NCBI GenBank assembly: GCA_002352285.1
Contig: DEIC01000108.1
Span: 1-10,790, forward strand
Origin: Alphaproteobacteria bacterium UBA2784
GTDB taxonomy: Bacteria; Pseudomonadota; Alphaproteobacteria; Micropepsales; Micropepsaceae
Reading direction: 5' to 3'
DNA: 10,790 bases
The notes below the pieces were generated by a model. The model had not been told where the DNA came from. It saw only the letters and a program-made list of their open reading frames with translations, and ran no database searches. The translations under genes and the position numbers were made by a program. How positions within the stretch are numbered: position 1 is the first letter of the stretch; each line of letters begins with the position of its first letter. Shown here piece after piece: positions 1 to 7,305 of this stretch.

Positions 1-51
1 GATGTTTCCCGGCTCTTCGATCAATTGCTCCCCCCGGCGGCGCAAGCCTGA
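1..51 (+). CDS. C-terminal end of an unidentified protein (partial)
   Basis: Reading from base 1 in frame 1 gives DVSRLFDQLLPPAAQA and then TGA at 49-51. The fragment is amphipathic and Ala/Pro-rich, as many bacterial C-termini are. A GC-rich hairpin begins seven bases after the stop, which is what one expects at the end of a real gene. The protein family cannot be named from 16 residues. An open frame this short could also arise by chance, so the call rests mainly on the adjacent hairpin and on convergence with the receptor gene to its right. Confidence 0.4.
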   Translation, partial: DVSRLFDQLLPPAAQA

Positions 52-57
52 AAGCGA

Positions 58-83
58 CGGGGGCGGCATTGCTGCCGCCCCCG
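58..83. terminator. GC-rich hairpin between convergent genes, probable bidirectional terminator
   Basis: Perfect 11-bp stem: CGGGGGCGGCA (58-68) pairs with TGCCGCCCCCG (73-83) around a TTGC loop. Short flanks AAAG (51-54) and CTTT (84-87) can add pairs. It lies 64 bp beyond the stop of the minus-strand receptor gene and 7 bp after the stop of the putative + strand gene. The T-tract is poor on both sides (CTTTACG on plus, TCGCTTTC on minus), so termination may be inefficient. Confidence 0.6.
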
Positions 84-147
84 CTTTACGCAACTTACGC
101 TACCAACCCGTACTCAATTCAGGCACGTCACGGACGAGGGCAGCAGA

Positions 148-3100
148 TCAGAATTCGAAACGCACGCCGAACGAGATCTGCCAGACAGAGGCCGGGTAAC
201 GGTCATCGACCGGGGTGGTCAGGTTTGTGGGCGCCGTTGACCCGTAATTGTACTGATTGCCCACAATGCTTGCGCTGAGCACGCGCTGGGTGACGCCGCC
301 GGTAAAGGTCGGCGCTTCGTAGCGGCCCCACTCATCGTTCAGCATGTTGCCGAAGTTGAAGATGTTCATCTCCAGCGTGATATTGCTGTCATCAAAGAGC
401 GCGATTTCCTGCTCGAGGTTCAGGTCGATGCGCGTCGTCCACGGCGAGAAGAACTCGTTGCGCGGTGCGATGCGGCCTGCATATTCGATCAGGCCCGATG
501 ATTTCAGGAAGCTGTTGAAGTTCGTGAAGTTGAAGCCGCCGCCATAAATGACGCGCGGATCAGACGTTGCGTCGACGAGGCCGGTGCCCGGATTGACCTG
601 CGGCACATAGAACAGCTGCTGGCCGGAGGCGTTGCCGCCGAACGGCGCGTTGGCAAAGGTGTAGCTGAAGGGCTGACCCGACATACGCTGGCCGAACAGC
701 GACAGGCGGGTTTCGACGCCTTCAAAGAAGCGCTCTGCCCAGGTCACGCCCATCGTGAAACGATGGCGGCGTTCATAGTCGGAGCGTCCGATTTCGACCG
801 AGTCATAGTCTTTGAAGCCGCGGATGCGGAAGTTCGAGCCCGCCGTCGACGACGTGCCATAGCCCATGTCGGTGATGTCAGACCATGCATAGCCAAGCGA
901 CATGGCGATGTCGCGGTCTTCGTCTTCCCACTCCTGGCGCAACGCGGCCATGATGATCTTGCTTTCGCCCGCGTCGGCGTTCGTCAGCAGGAAGTCAGAG
1001 CCGCCCGTGATTGCTGGTGCCGTGGGATCAGCGAAAGTTGCCTGCGGACGGTTACCAAAGATGCGACGGCCATCGGGTGCAAGCGCGCCGGTCGGCGTGT
1101 AGCGCAGGTCGCGCCAACGCAGCTGATCCTCGCCGCGCATGTAGATCGCCTCGATGGAGGCCAGCGGACCAAAGCCGGTGTCGATGTCGAGGCCGATATT
1201 GGCGCGCCACATCGAGGGGAGTTTGAAGTCCGGATCGAGCGCGTTGACTTCGCCAAGACCGTTTGCGGCCGTCAGCGTGTTCTGGATGACGGCGGGGACA
1301 TCCGAGAGGTCAAAGCTCACCGGCGCCTGCGAGATGAAGTTCGCCGGAATGCCGGCAAAGGCACCTGCGTTCGGCGCGCCGCGCACGTCGGTGATCAGCG
1401 TGCCAGTGTTCTGGTAGTTGTTCGACACCCAGACGCGCGGACCGCCGCCCGAGAAGCGGCCAACGCCGCCACGCAGGGTGAGCGCCGAGGGCAGGCCAGC
1501 CTCTTCCCAGAAGTGATCCCAGCTGAACGACATGCGGGGCAGGAAGATGTCTTTGCCGTCGAGATCGCCGGTGTTGTCGAAGCCATAGCGGCGCGTGAAG
1601 ATCGTGTTTTCCGGGATCGTGCCTTCGGTCGAGAAGTACTCGTAGCGCAGGCCGGCCGAGACCGCGAGGTTATCCAGCGGATACCAGTCGTCCTGGATGA
1701 AGAGCGCATCCACGTCGTAGCCCCAGTCGGCCGCGCCGTCGTTGGCGTTGTTGGTGGGCGAGTTTGAATAGAAGATCGGCTCGCGGCCACGGCCCGAGGT
1801 CAGGCGGTTGTCGTTGGTCGTCGGCAGGATGCCCGCCTGGAAGTTGGCAATCGAGTCAAAGCGCAGGACCATGTCCGAGCCCTGCACGAAGAGATTGAAA
1901 ATCTCCAGCATGCGGCGGTCATAACCGGCCTTGAGCACGTGCTCGTCGAGATCAAGCGTCGCGCTCAACTTGATCTGGTCCATCGTGTATTCAAGGAAGT
2001 TGGCGTGACGGAACTGGTCGGGGCCGATGCGCACATAGCCGTCATCGTTATTACCCTGGATGTTGTCCACACCATCGGTGCGCACGAAGATTTCCGGGAA
2101 GTCAGCGCCCGCGAGCGGCGCCTGATCGCCGGTCACATCAAGGCGGCCCGCATAGAACTGGGTCGAGAGGCGCTCGGTCCAATCCGAATAGATCTGGACG
2201 TTATAGGTTTCGAGCTTTTCAGCATCGAGATACCAGTTCGAAGGCAGGCTGAGCTGCGGCGCGGTGGTGGTCGGGTTGTTCGAGACGACAACGCCATTGA
2301 TTTCCAGCTGGGCGCCTTCGGCGTTCTGGTAGGTTGCAACAAGGCGGTGGCCGTTGGTGATGTTCCAGCCGAGCTTGAACATGTAGCGCTCGTTCTCTTC
2401 CGTGAACGAGTTGGCCAGTGTCAGCGGATCAAAGCCGTAGGTCGCCATGGAGATGTTGCGCACGGCATCGACATCAGCCTGCGTCACGCCATTGACGGTC
2501 GAGGCAGAGCCCGAACCTTCCGGGCCGATGGAGACGGGGGTTGTGCGTTCCAGACGGTCATAACCGGCAAACAGGAACAGCGTGTCTTCGATGATCGGAC
2601 CGGAGACCGTGAAGCCATAGTTGAATTCGTCGAACTTGCCGCGCCTATAGCTGCCGCCCGGCGGGCCGAAGATCGAGTTGTCAACCGTGTTGGTGCCGGT
2701 CCAGGTATCGCGCGCCCAATAGGCGTAAGCCGAACCGTGGAACTCATTCGAACCGGTCTTGGTGACGACGTTGATGATGCCGCCGCAGAAGTCGTTGTAC
2801 TCGACATCATAGGGTGTGACGGCGACTTCAACCTGGGCTGCCCAGTCGATCGGCATGGGCGAGCGGGCCGTCGGATAACCCGCCGAGTTCAGACCGAAAT
2901 TGTCATTGACCGGAATGCCATCGACAAGAAACGAGTTGCAGCGCGGGTTCTGGCCAGCAATCGAAATCGGGCTCTGGCTGCGCGTTGTGGAGTCCTGTGC
3001 GTTCTGCTGGTAGGCGAGCGGCGAGGTCGCGACGATGTCCTTGAAGTCGCGGTTGATCGTGGGGGTGAGCGTAATCGCTTCCTGATTATAGACCTCCGAC

Positions 3101-3507
3101 GTGCCGCGCGACTCCAGCCGGGGCAGGCGCGAGGCGGTGACCGTCACGATTTCATCGGCGGTGGTTGCCTTGAGCGTCAGCTGAACGCGCGAGGGTTCGC
3201 CCAGCGCGAGCGCAAGACCATCAACGGTCTCGGATTCGTAACCGGGCGCGTCGATGGTGAGCGAGTAGGGGCCGCCCACTTCGAGGCCGGAAAGATTGAA
3301 GCCACCGCCATCGCCTGTCGTCGTGGTGGCCGTCAGCCCCGTGCGCGTGTCGCGCAGCGTGACATTGGCGCCGGCCACTGGTTCGCCATCGGCGCCGGTG
3401 ACGTCGCCGCGCAGGCTTGATGTCAATGACTGTGCCAGCACGGGCTGGCCGAGCGAAAAGAGGAGTGCGGCAGCGCCAACGCTGCCCAACAGACGCTTCG
3501 TCAACAT
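148..3507 (-). CDS. Oar-like TonB-dependent outer-membrane receptor
   Basis: A 1119-residue outer-membrane receptor that would take up an unidentified substrate using TonB energy. Residues 1-25 are a Sec signal peptide (MLTKRLLGS, hydrophobic core, VLA then Q). Residues 27-115 resemble a carboxypeptidase-regulatory-like beta-sandwich domain (DVTGADGEPVAGANVTL). DEIVTVTA at 118-125 resembles a TonB box. A plug follows, with FLVDGIPVND (193-202) and GGIINVVTKTGS (242-253). The rest is a long beta-barrel ending in RFEF, with the C-terminal Phe typical of outer-membrane barrels. The length and the extra N-terminal domain match the Oar group. The plug has two cysteines (C190, C241) that could form a disulfide. 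I chose the ATG at 3505-3507 because the signal peptide starts there and GGGGG sits 4 bases upstream; an in-frame TTG at 3540 would add 11 residues. A palindromic operator candidate lies at 3601-3620. Substrate unknown. Confidence 0.9.
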   Translation of the reverse strand: MLTKRLLGSVGAAALLFSLGQPVLAQSLTSSLRGDVTGADGEPVAGANVTLRDTRTGLTATTTTGDGGGFNLSGLEVGGPYSLTIDAPGYESETVDGLALALGEPSRVQLTLKATTADEIVTVTASRLPRLESRGTSEVYNQEAITLTPTINRDFKDIVATSPLAYQQNAQDSTTRSQSPISIAGQNPRCNSFLVDGIPVNDNFGLNSAGYPTARSPMPIDWAAQVEVAVTPYDVEYNDFCGGIINVVTKTGSNEFHGSAYAYWARDTWTGTNTVDNSIFGPPGGSYRRGKFDEFNYGFTVSGPIIEDTLFLFAGYDRLERTTPVSIGPEGSGSASTVNGVTQADVDAVRNISMATYGFDPLTLANSFTEENERYMFKLGWNITNGHRLVATYQNAEGAQLEINGVVVSNNPTTTAPQLSLPSNWYLDAEKLETYNVQIYSDWTERLSTQFYAGRLDVTGDQAPLAGADFPEIFVRTDGVDNIQGNNDDGYVRIGPDQFRHANFLEYTMDQIKLSATLDLDEHVLKAGYDRRMLEIFNLFVQGSDMVLRFDSIANFQAGILPTTNDNRLTSGRGREPIFYSNSPTNNANDGAADWGYDVDALFIQDDWYPLDNLAVSAGLRYEYFSTEGTIPENTIFTRRYGFDNTGDLDGKDIFLPRMSFSWDHFWEEAGLPSALTLRGGVGRFSGGGPRVWVSNNYQNTGTLITDVRGAPNAGAFAGIPANFISQAPVSFDLSDVPAVIQNTLTAANGLGEVNALDPDFKLPSMWRANIGLDIDTGFGPLASIEAIYMRGEDQLRWRDLRYTPTGALAPDGRRIFGNRPQATFADPTAPAITGGSDFLLTNADAGESKIIMAALRQEWEDEDRDIAMSLGYAWSDITDMGYGTSSTAGSNFRIRGFKDYDSVEIGRSDYERRHRFTMGVTWAERFFEGVETRLSLFGQRMSGQPFSYTFANAPFGGNASGQQLFYVPQVNPGTGLVDATSDPRVIYGGGFNFTNFNSFLKSSGLIEYAGRIAPRNEFFSPWTTRIDLNLEQEIALFDDSNITLEMNIFNFGNMLNDEWGRYEAPTFTGGVTQRVLSASIVGNQYNYGSTAPTNLTTPVDDRYPASVWQISFGVRFEF

Positions 3508-3600
3508 GAGACCCCCGGTCAGATGCGGGCGCGTCTTCAACCCCGCGCGCCCCCATGGCGGCGTCTAACGGGCGATTGTGATGTCTTGGCAAAAGTTTTT

Positions 3601-3620
3601 TTGCAGTGCGTGCACTGCAA
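3601..3620. promoter_or_regulatory. Perfect 8+8 palindrome upstream of the TonB-dependent receptor, candidate operator
   Basis: TTGCAGTG (3601-3608) and CACTGCAA (3613-3620) are exact reverse complements around CGTG. The site is 94 bp upstream of the receptor start codon, in a 184-bp spacer between two co-directional genes. A T-run (3596-3602) overlaps its left edge. On neither strand does a T-run follow the hairpin, so it is not an intrinsic terminator. A two-fold symmetric site of this size suits a dimeric repressor or activator of the GntR, LacI or TetR type. The regulator is not identifiable from the window. Confidence 0.5.
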
Positions 3621-3691
3621 TGCACGTCTCGCAGCATGCCCTTGATTCAAGCCGGACTCGCGGCGCTGACAGGAAGAATGAAATTTTGGAT

Positions 3692-5251
3692 TCAGATTTG
3701 TGTCGCGCCGGGCGTGCCCGCCTGAACCGCGAACGCCGCAAGAACAGACAGTGACGCATCCCTTTTCCTCACGTCATCCAGCACCATCATCTCGGCCAGA
3801 AGCTGCTCGCGCGTAAAGGTGAGCATCGTGAATCCGCGCTGGCGCGCATCGAAATGCTTCATGTGCGGATTGCCCGCGACGAATCGCGAGAAGAGTTCGT
3901 GGTCGGGGCCTGCCGACGAGATGGAGGTGCACACAAATTCGGTGCCAAGGGTTGATGATTCAGGATTGTCGAAGTCGGCTTTCAGTTCGTTGACCCACGA
4001 CGAGTGCATGTCACCGGCAAGAGTAATGAAATTGGGAAGGCCAAGTTCGGCGACGCGCGACAGAATGCGCTGGCGTGCGGGCATGTAGCCGTCCCACGCG
4101 TCGGTCCACACAACGGGCGCGCCCTCGCGGTTGGTCTGGAAGAAGCGCGAGAACATGACACCATTGGCCATGACGTTCCACAGGCCGCGGCTGTAACGCA
4201 GATTGCGCAGATACTGGCGCTCCTGCGCCTCACCCAGCATCGAGCGCGCAGGATCGAGCAGTTCGGGACAATCAGGCGCGACGGGCTGTCCGCCCAGCCT
4301 GCCGGGAACGGCGCAGGCCTGATCTGAACGATACTGGCGGTTATCAAGAATGTTCAGATCAACAAGGTTGCCGAACACATTGCGCTGGAACAGTCGCATC
4401 TCAAGGCCGCGCAGCATTTGCGAGCGGCGAAGCGGCATGTGCTCAAAGCAGGCGCGATAGGCGGCCGCCCGGCGCTGCACAAAGCGTTCCGGGTCAACGC
4501 CCTCTTCGGATTGGGCGGCGGCATAGTCGTTATCGACTTCGTGGTCGTCCCAGGTGAAGAGCCAGGCGGCATTGGCGTGAGCGGCCTGCAAATCGGCATC
4601 CGAGCGGTAAAGCGCATAGCGGCTGCGATACTCATCAAGCGATTCAGGTTCGGGACCATCGTGACGGCGCACGGGATCGCCCCAGCTTGATTCATAGATG
4701 TAATCGCCCGTGTGCAGCACGACATCGGGATTGAGCGCAGCGATGTGGCGATAGGATGCGAAATATCCCTGTTCGTAATGCGCGCAGCTTGCCAGCACCA
4801 TGCGCAGGCGCGCGAGATCTGCGCCCAGCGGCGGCGCGGTGATGAAGCGGCCCACGGGGCTTTCTTCGTTTGCCGTAACAAAGCGGTACCAGTAGGGGCG
4901 GCCGGGTTCGAGGCCGCGCACTTCCATGCGCGTGGCAAACGCCTCATCAGGGTGCGCCATGACCGTTCCCGACTGCACCATCTGGGTGAAGCCTTCGTCA
5001 CTTGCCACGTGCCAGCCGATCTCGATCGGTGATGCACCGGTGCGCGCCGGTTCCTGTGGAAACGGCAAAAGGCGCGTCCAGATGACGGCGCCATCGGGAA
5101 CGGGATCGCCACTGGCGACGCCAAGTGTAAAGGGATTGGCGCCTTTGATGCGCCCGGGGCGGCCATCACCGCATGCAGCGACCGTCAAGCCTGAGGCAGC
5201 AAGAAGTGCTGCGCGGCGAAGCAGAAGGCGGCGTGAGTAAAGCTGCTGCAT
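3692..5251 (-). CDS. phoD: PhoD-family alkaline phosphatase/phosphodiesterase, Tat-exported lipoprotein
   Basis: A 519-residue metallophosphoesterase that would release phosphate from extracytoplasmic phosphate esters. SRRLLLRRA (6-14) is a twin-arginine motif followed by a hydrophobic stretch and a lipobox-like LTVAAC with Cys27. The protein is therefore predicted to be folded in the cytoplasm, exported by Tat and lipid-anchored. Residues 40-140 match the PhoD N-terminal beta domain (FTLGVASGDPVPDGAVIWTR). The catalytic part has ASC (Cys156), HTGDYIYES (180-188, Asp183), TWDDHEVDND (233-242) and LAGDMHSSW (411-419). These correspond to the metal-binding signatures of PhoD enzymes, so the active site looks complete. 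The length is normal for the family. The start is ATG at 5249-5251, with a weak GGGG about 8 bases upstream. It lies 87 bp after the ABC ATPase gene on the same strand. A weak Pho-box-like repeat and alternative hairpin arms occur in that gap. Confidence 0.92.
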   Translation of the reverse strand: MQQLYSRRLLLRRAALLAASGLTVAACGDGRPGRIKGANPFTLGVASGDPVPDGAVIWTRLLPFPQEPARTGASPIEIGWHVASDEGFTQMVQSGTVMAHPDEAFATRMEVRGLEPGRPYWYRFVTANEESPVGRFITAPPLGADLARLRMVLASCAHYEQGYFASYRHIAALNPDVVLHTGDYIYESSWGDPVRRHDGPEPESLDEYRSRYALYRSDADLQAAHANAAWLFTWDDHEVDNDYAAAQSEEGVDPERFVQRRAAAYRACFEHMPLRRSQMLRGLEMRLFQRNVFGNLVDLNILDNRQYRSDQACAVPGRLGGQPVAPDCPELLDPARSMLGEAQERQYLRNLRYSRGLWNVMANGVMFSRFFQTNREGAPVVWTDAWDGYMPARQRILSRVAELGLPNFITLAGDMHSSWVNELKADFDNPESSTLGTEFVCTSISSAGPDHELFSRFVAGNPHMKHFDARQRGFTMLTFTREQLLAEMMVLDDVRKRDASLSVLAAFAVQAGTPGATQI

Positions 5252-5260
5252 GGCGTGATC

Positions 5261-5337
5261 CCCGGAATTGCGGCCCTTGCGCTTGTTCCGGGAATAAACC
5301 TGACAGACGACGGATACGTGACGGCGAAGACCCGGAA
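5261..5337 (-). promoter_or_regulatory. phoD leader with three complementary arms
   Basis: On the minus strand, TTCCGGG (5337-5331), CCCGGAA (5292-5286) and TTCCGGG (5267-5261) occur in order. The middle arm can pair with either outer arm, giving two mutually exclusive hairpins with loops of 38 and 18 nt. The last arm adjoins the GGGG that would be the phoD ribosome-binding site. Arms are only 7 bp, so this may be chance in GC-rich sequence. Confidence 0.25.
5307..5324 (-). promoter_or_regulatory. Weak Pho-box-like direct repeat upstream of phoD
   Basis: The minus strand reads CCGTCAC-GTAT-CCGTCGT, two 7-mers with an 11-bp period. That is the geometry of the PhoB site (consensus CTGTCAT with 4-bp spacers). 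Each half matches the consensus at 5 of 7 positions. A better single half, CTGTCAG (5306-5300), follows immediately but out of the 11-bp phase. phoD genes commonly belong to the phosphate-starvation regulon, which makes the site plausible. The match is poor and unproven. Confidence 0.25.
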
Positions 5338-5338
5338 A

Positions 5339-6460
5339 TCAGCCGGGCAGCACCAGCATCGCGGCTTTGTCCCATCCCAGTGTTACTTTCTGGCCGGAGT
5401 CAAAGCGGGCGGTGAGGGCGCGTTCAATTTGCTGGGCAGCAACAGCAACCGGCTCTTTGCGGCCCGAAAGCGCGACTTGCAGATGGTCGCGGTCTCCAAG
5501 ATAGGCGTGGGCGCCAATCACGCCGACGGCTGACTGCCCCGGCTGGCCATTGCCATCTGCCAGGAGCAGGATTTTCTCAGGGCGAATGGCGGCAATCACG
5601 CGGGCACCCGGGCTGATAAAGCCGTGCTCTGCCGGAAGATTCGCGCGCACCGTGCCAAGGCCCGCAGCTTCCAGAATGACGTCGCCGCCCTCCTGGCCGC
5701 GCACGGTTGCCTCAAAGAAATTGATGCTGCCGATGAAGTCTGCGACCTCGCGGCAATTGGGCGCTTCGTAGAGCGCGCGCGGGCTTGCGACCTGCAGCAC
5801 CTTGCCCTTGAACATGACCGCAATGCGGTCAGACATCGAGAGCGCCTCTTCCTGATCGTGGGTCACAAACACGAAGGTGATGCCGACCGAGCGCTGAAGC
5901 TCCCGCAGCTCCAGCTGCATGGACTCGCGCAATTTCTTGTCGAGCGCGCCCAGTGGCTCGTCGAGCAAGAGCACCTTGGGGCGATTGACGAGGGCGCGCG
6001 CAAGGGCGATGCGCTGGCGCTGGCCGCCCGAAAGCTGGTCAGCGCGCCGTTTGCCCAGACCCGGCAGATGGATCATCGCCAGCGCCTCTTCCACGCGGCG
6101 GTTCACCTCGCGGCGGGAAAGGCGCAGGCGGCGCAGGCCATAGGCGATGTTGTCGTGCACATTGAGGTGCGGGAAAATTGCGTAGGACTGGAACACCATG
6201 TTGGACGGGCGCTTGTTGGCGGGCACCGCCGACATGTCCTGCCCGTCCATATAGATGGCGCCTTCGGTCGGGAACTCGAACCCCGCAATCATGCGCAGAA
6301 GCGTGGTCTTGCCGCAGCCAGACGGGCCCAGCAGCGAAAAGAACTCGCCGCGTGCGATCGAGATGTTGGCGTTTTCGACCGCCGTGACACCCATGAAGCG
6401 TTTGGTCACATGCTCAATGCGCAGATAGCCGTCCTGCGTGGCGGGAGAAGATTTGCTCAT
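5339..6460 (-). CDS. potA: ABC transporter ATP-binding protein, spermidine/putrescine type (PotA-like)
   Basis: A 373-residue cytoplasmic ATPase that would energise the PotB/PotC permease pair. All nucleotide-binding motifs are intact: Walker A GPSGCGKT (45-52), Q-loop QSYAIFPH (91-98), signature LSGGQRQR (143-150), Walker B VLLLDEP (163-169, Glu168) and H-loop THDQEEAL (200-207). Residues about 245-370 form a TOBE-like C-terminal domain (INFFEATVRG, AIRPEKILLL), as in PotA and related importer ATPases. The length is typical. The ATG (6458-6460) overlaps the potC stop by one base (TGATG), so translation is probably coupled. The polyamine assignment comes from PotA/MalK-class resemblance plus the speE/speD neighbours. 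Other PotA-class importers (iron, opine, sulfate) share these motifs. No substrate-binding protein gene is adjacent. Confidence 0.88.
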   Translation of the reverse strand: MSKSSPATQDGYLRIEHVTKRFMGVTAVENANISIARGEFFSLLGPSGCGKTTLLRMIAGFEFPTEGAIYMDGQDMSAVPANKRPSNMVFQSYAIFPHLNVHDNIAYGLRRLRLSRREVNRRVEEALAMIHLPGLGKRRADQLSGGQRQRIALARALVNRPKVLLLDEPLGALDKKLRESMQLELRELQRSVGITFVFVTHDQEEALSMSDRIAVMFKGKVLQVASPRALYEAPNCREVADFIGSINFFEATVRGQEGGDVILEAAGLGTVRANLPAEHGFISPGARVIAAIRPEKILLLADGNGQPGQSAVGVIGAHAYLGDRDHLQVALSGRKEPVAVAAQQIERALTARFDSGQKVTLGWDKAAMLVLPG

Positions 6461-7305
6461 CAGATTCCGATGGCTCCCTTTTTGGCCTCGTCACTGACAC
6501 CGCGGCGCCGGAGCCATTCGGCCAGCACCACCAGCACACATGAGGCAACAAGGATGAGGGCACCCATAGCCAGAACGCTGGGCAGTTTTGCCGGGAAGCG
6601 CAGCTGGCTCCAGATGTAGACAGGCAGCGTCATGTCAGTGCCGCCGAGAAAGAAGGCAATGAGAAACTCGTCGAACGAGACAATGAAGGTGAGCAGCAGG
6701 CTCGAAACAATGCCGGGCAGCACCAGCGGGAACGTCACGCGCCAGAACGTCATCCACGCGCTTTCGCCCAGATCGAGCGATGCCTCCTCGAGGCTTTTAT
6801 CGAAACCGTCCATGCGCGCGATCAGCACGGCCATGGCGAAGGGCACGGTCAGCATGATGTGGCCGATGGTGACGGTCACCAGCGACAGCGGCAAATCAAC
6901 AGCGTCAAACAGCAACACCATCGAAATGCCGAGCACGATCTCGGGAATGAAGAGCGGCAGCATGATGACGCCCATGGCGGTGCCAGCGCCGCGCATGCGA
7001 TAGCGCGTCACCGCCTTGGCTGCGAGCAGACCGAGAAACGTCGCCGATACAGCGCTGATGGCGCCGACCTTGAGACTGTTCATCAGGGCGGCGATCATGT
7101 TCTGGTCAGAAAGCGCCTCGTCGTACCAGCGGGTGGTAAAGCCCTCGAGCGGGAATTTGATGAAGGCACTGTCGTTCAGCGAAAAAACCGGCAGGAAAAG
7201 CACCGGCAGGTAGAGAAACACCAGATAGGCAATGGCAAAGATCATCAGGCCGATGCTGGGCCGCGCCGTTTTGGGGCTCTGGATGCGTCTGGGTGTGGCC
7301 ATCAT
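6460..7305 (-). CDS. potC: ABC transporter permease, PotC-like
   Basis: A 281-residue inner-membrane permease, one half of the translocation channel. Six hydrophobic segments are visible at about 17-41, 76-98, 109-133, 140-163, 197-221 and 241-264. The EAA loop that docks on the ATPase is EEASLDLGESAWMTFWRVTF (173-192), ending LPG. FDEFLIAFFLGG (211-222) is a stretch characteristic of PotC/YdcV-type permeases. The first ATG (7303-7305) overlaps the potB stop in an ATGA arrangement, so the genes are translationally coupled. A second ATG follows directly (7300-7302). The stop overlaps the potA start by one base. Confidence 0.88.
   Translation of the reverse strand: MMATPRRIQSPKTARPSIGLMIFAIAYLVFLYLPVLFLPVFSLNDSAFIKFPLEGFTTRWYDEALSDQNMIAALMNSLKVGAISAVSATFLGLLAAKAVTRYRMRGAGTAMGVIMLPLFIPEIVLGISMVLLFDAVDLPLSLVTVTIGHIMLTVPFAMAVLIARMDGFDKSLEEASLDLGESAWMTFWRVTFPLVLPGIVSSLLLTFIVSFDEFLIAFFLGGTDMTLPVYIWSQLRFPAKLPSVLAMGALILVASCVLVVLAEWLRRRGVSDEAKKGAIGI

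Noticed and set aside
763..1767. 334-codon open frame on the plus strand
   Set aside because: Antisense to the barrel domain of the receptor, with biased Arg/Val/Ala composition and no motif.
1939..3420. 493-codon open frame on the plus strand
   Set aside because: It lies antisense to the TonB-dependent receptor. Its sequence is a Val/Arg/Gly-rich mirror without any recognisable domain, typical of GC-rich antisense frames.
3596..3620. T-run next to the palindrome as a possible terminator of phoD
   Set aside because: phoD is transcribed leftwards. In that direction the hairpin is followed by A residues, and in the plus direction the T-run precedes the hairpin, so the order is wrong both ways.
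5624..6619. 331-codon open frame on the plus strand
   Set aside because: Antisense to potA and potC, whose motifs are complete; no domain is visible in this frame.
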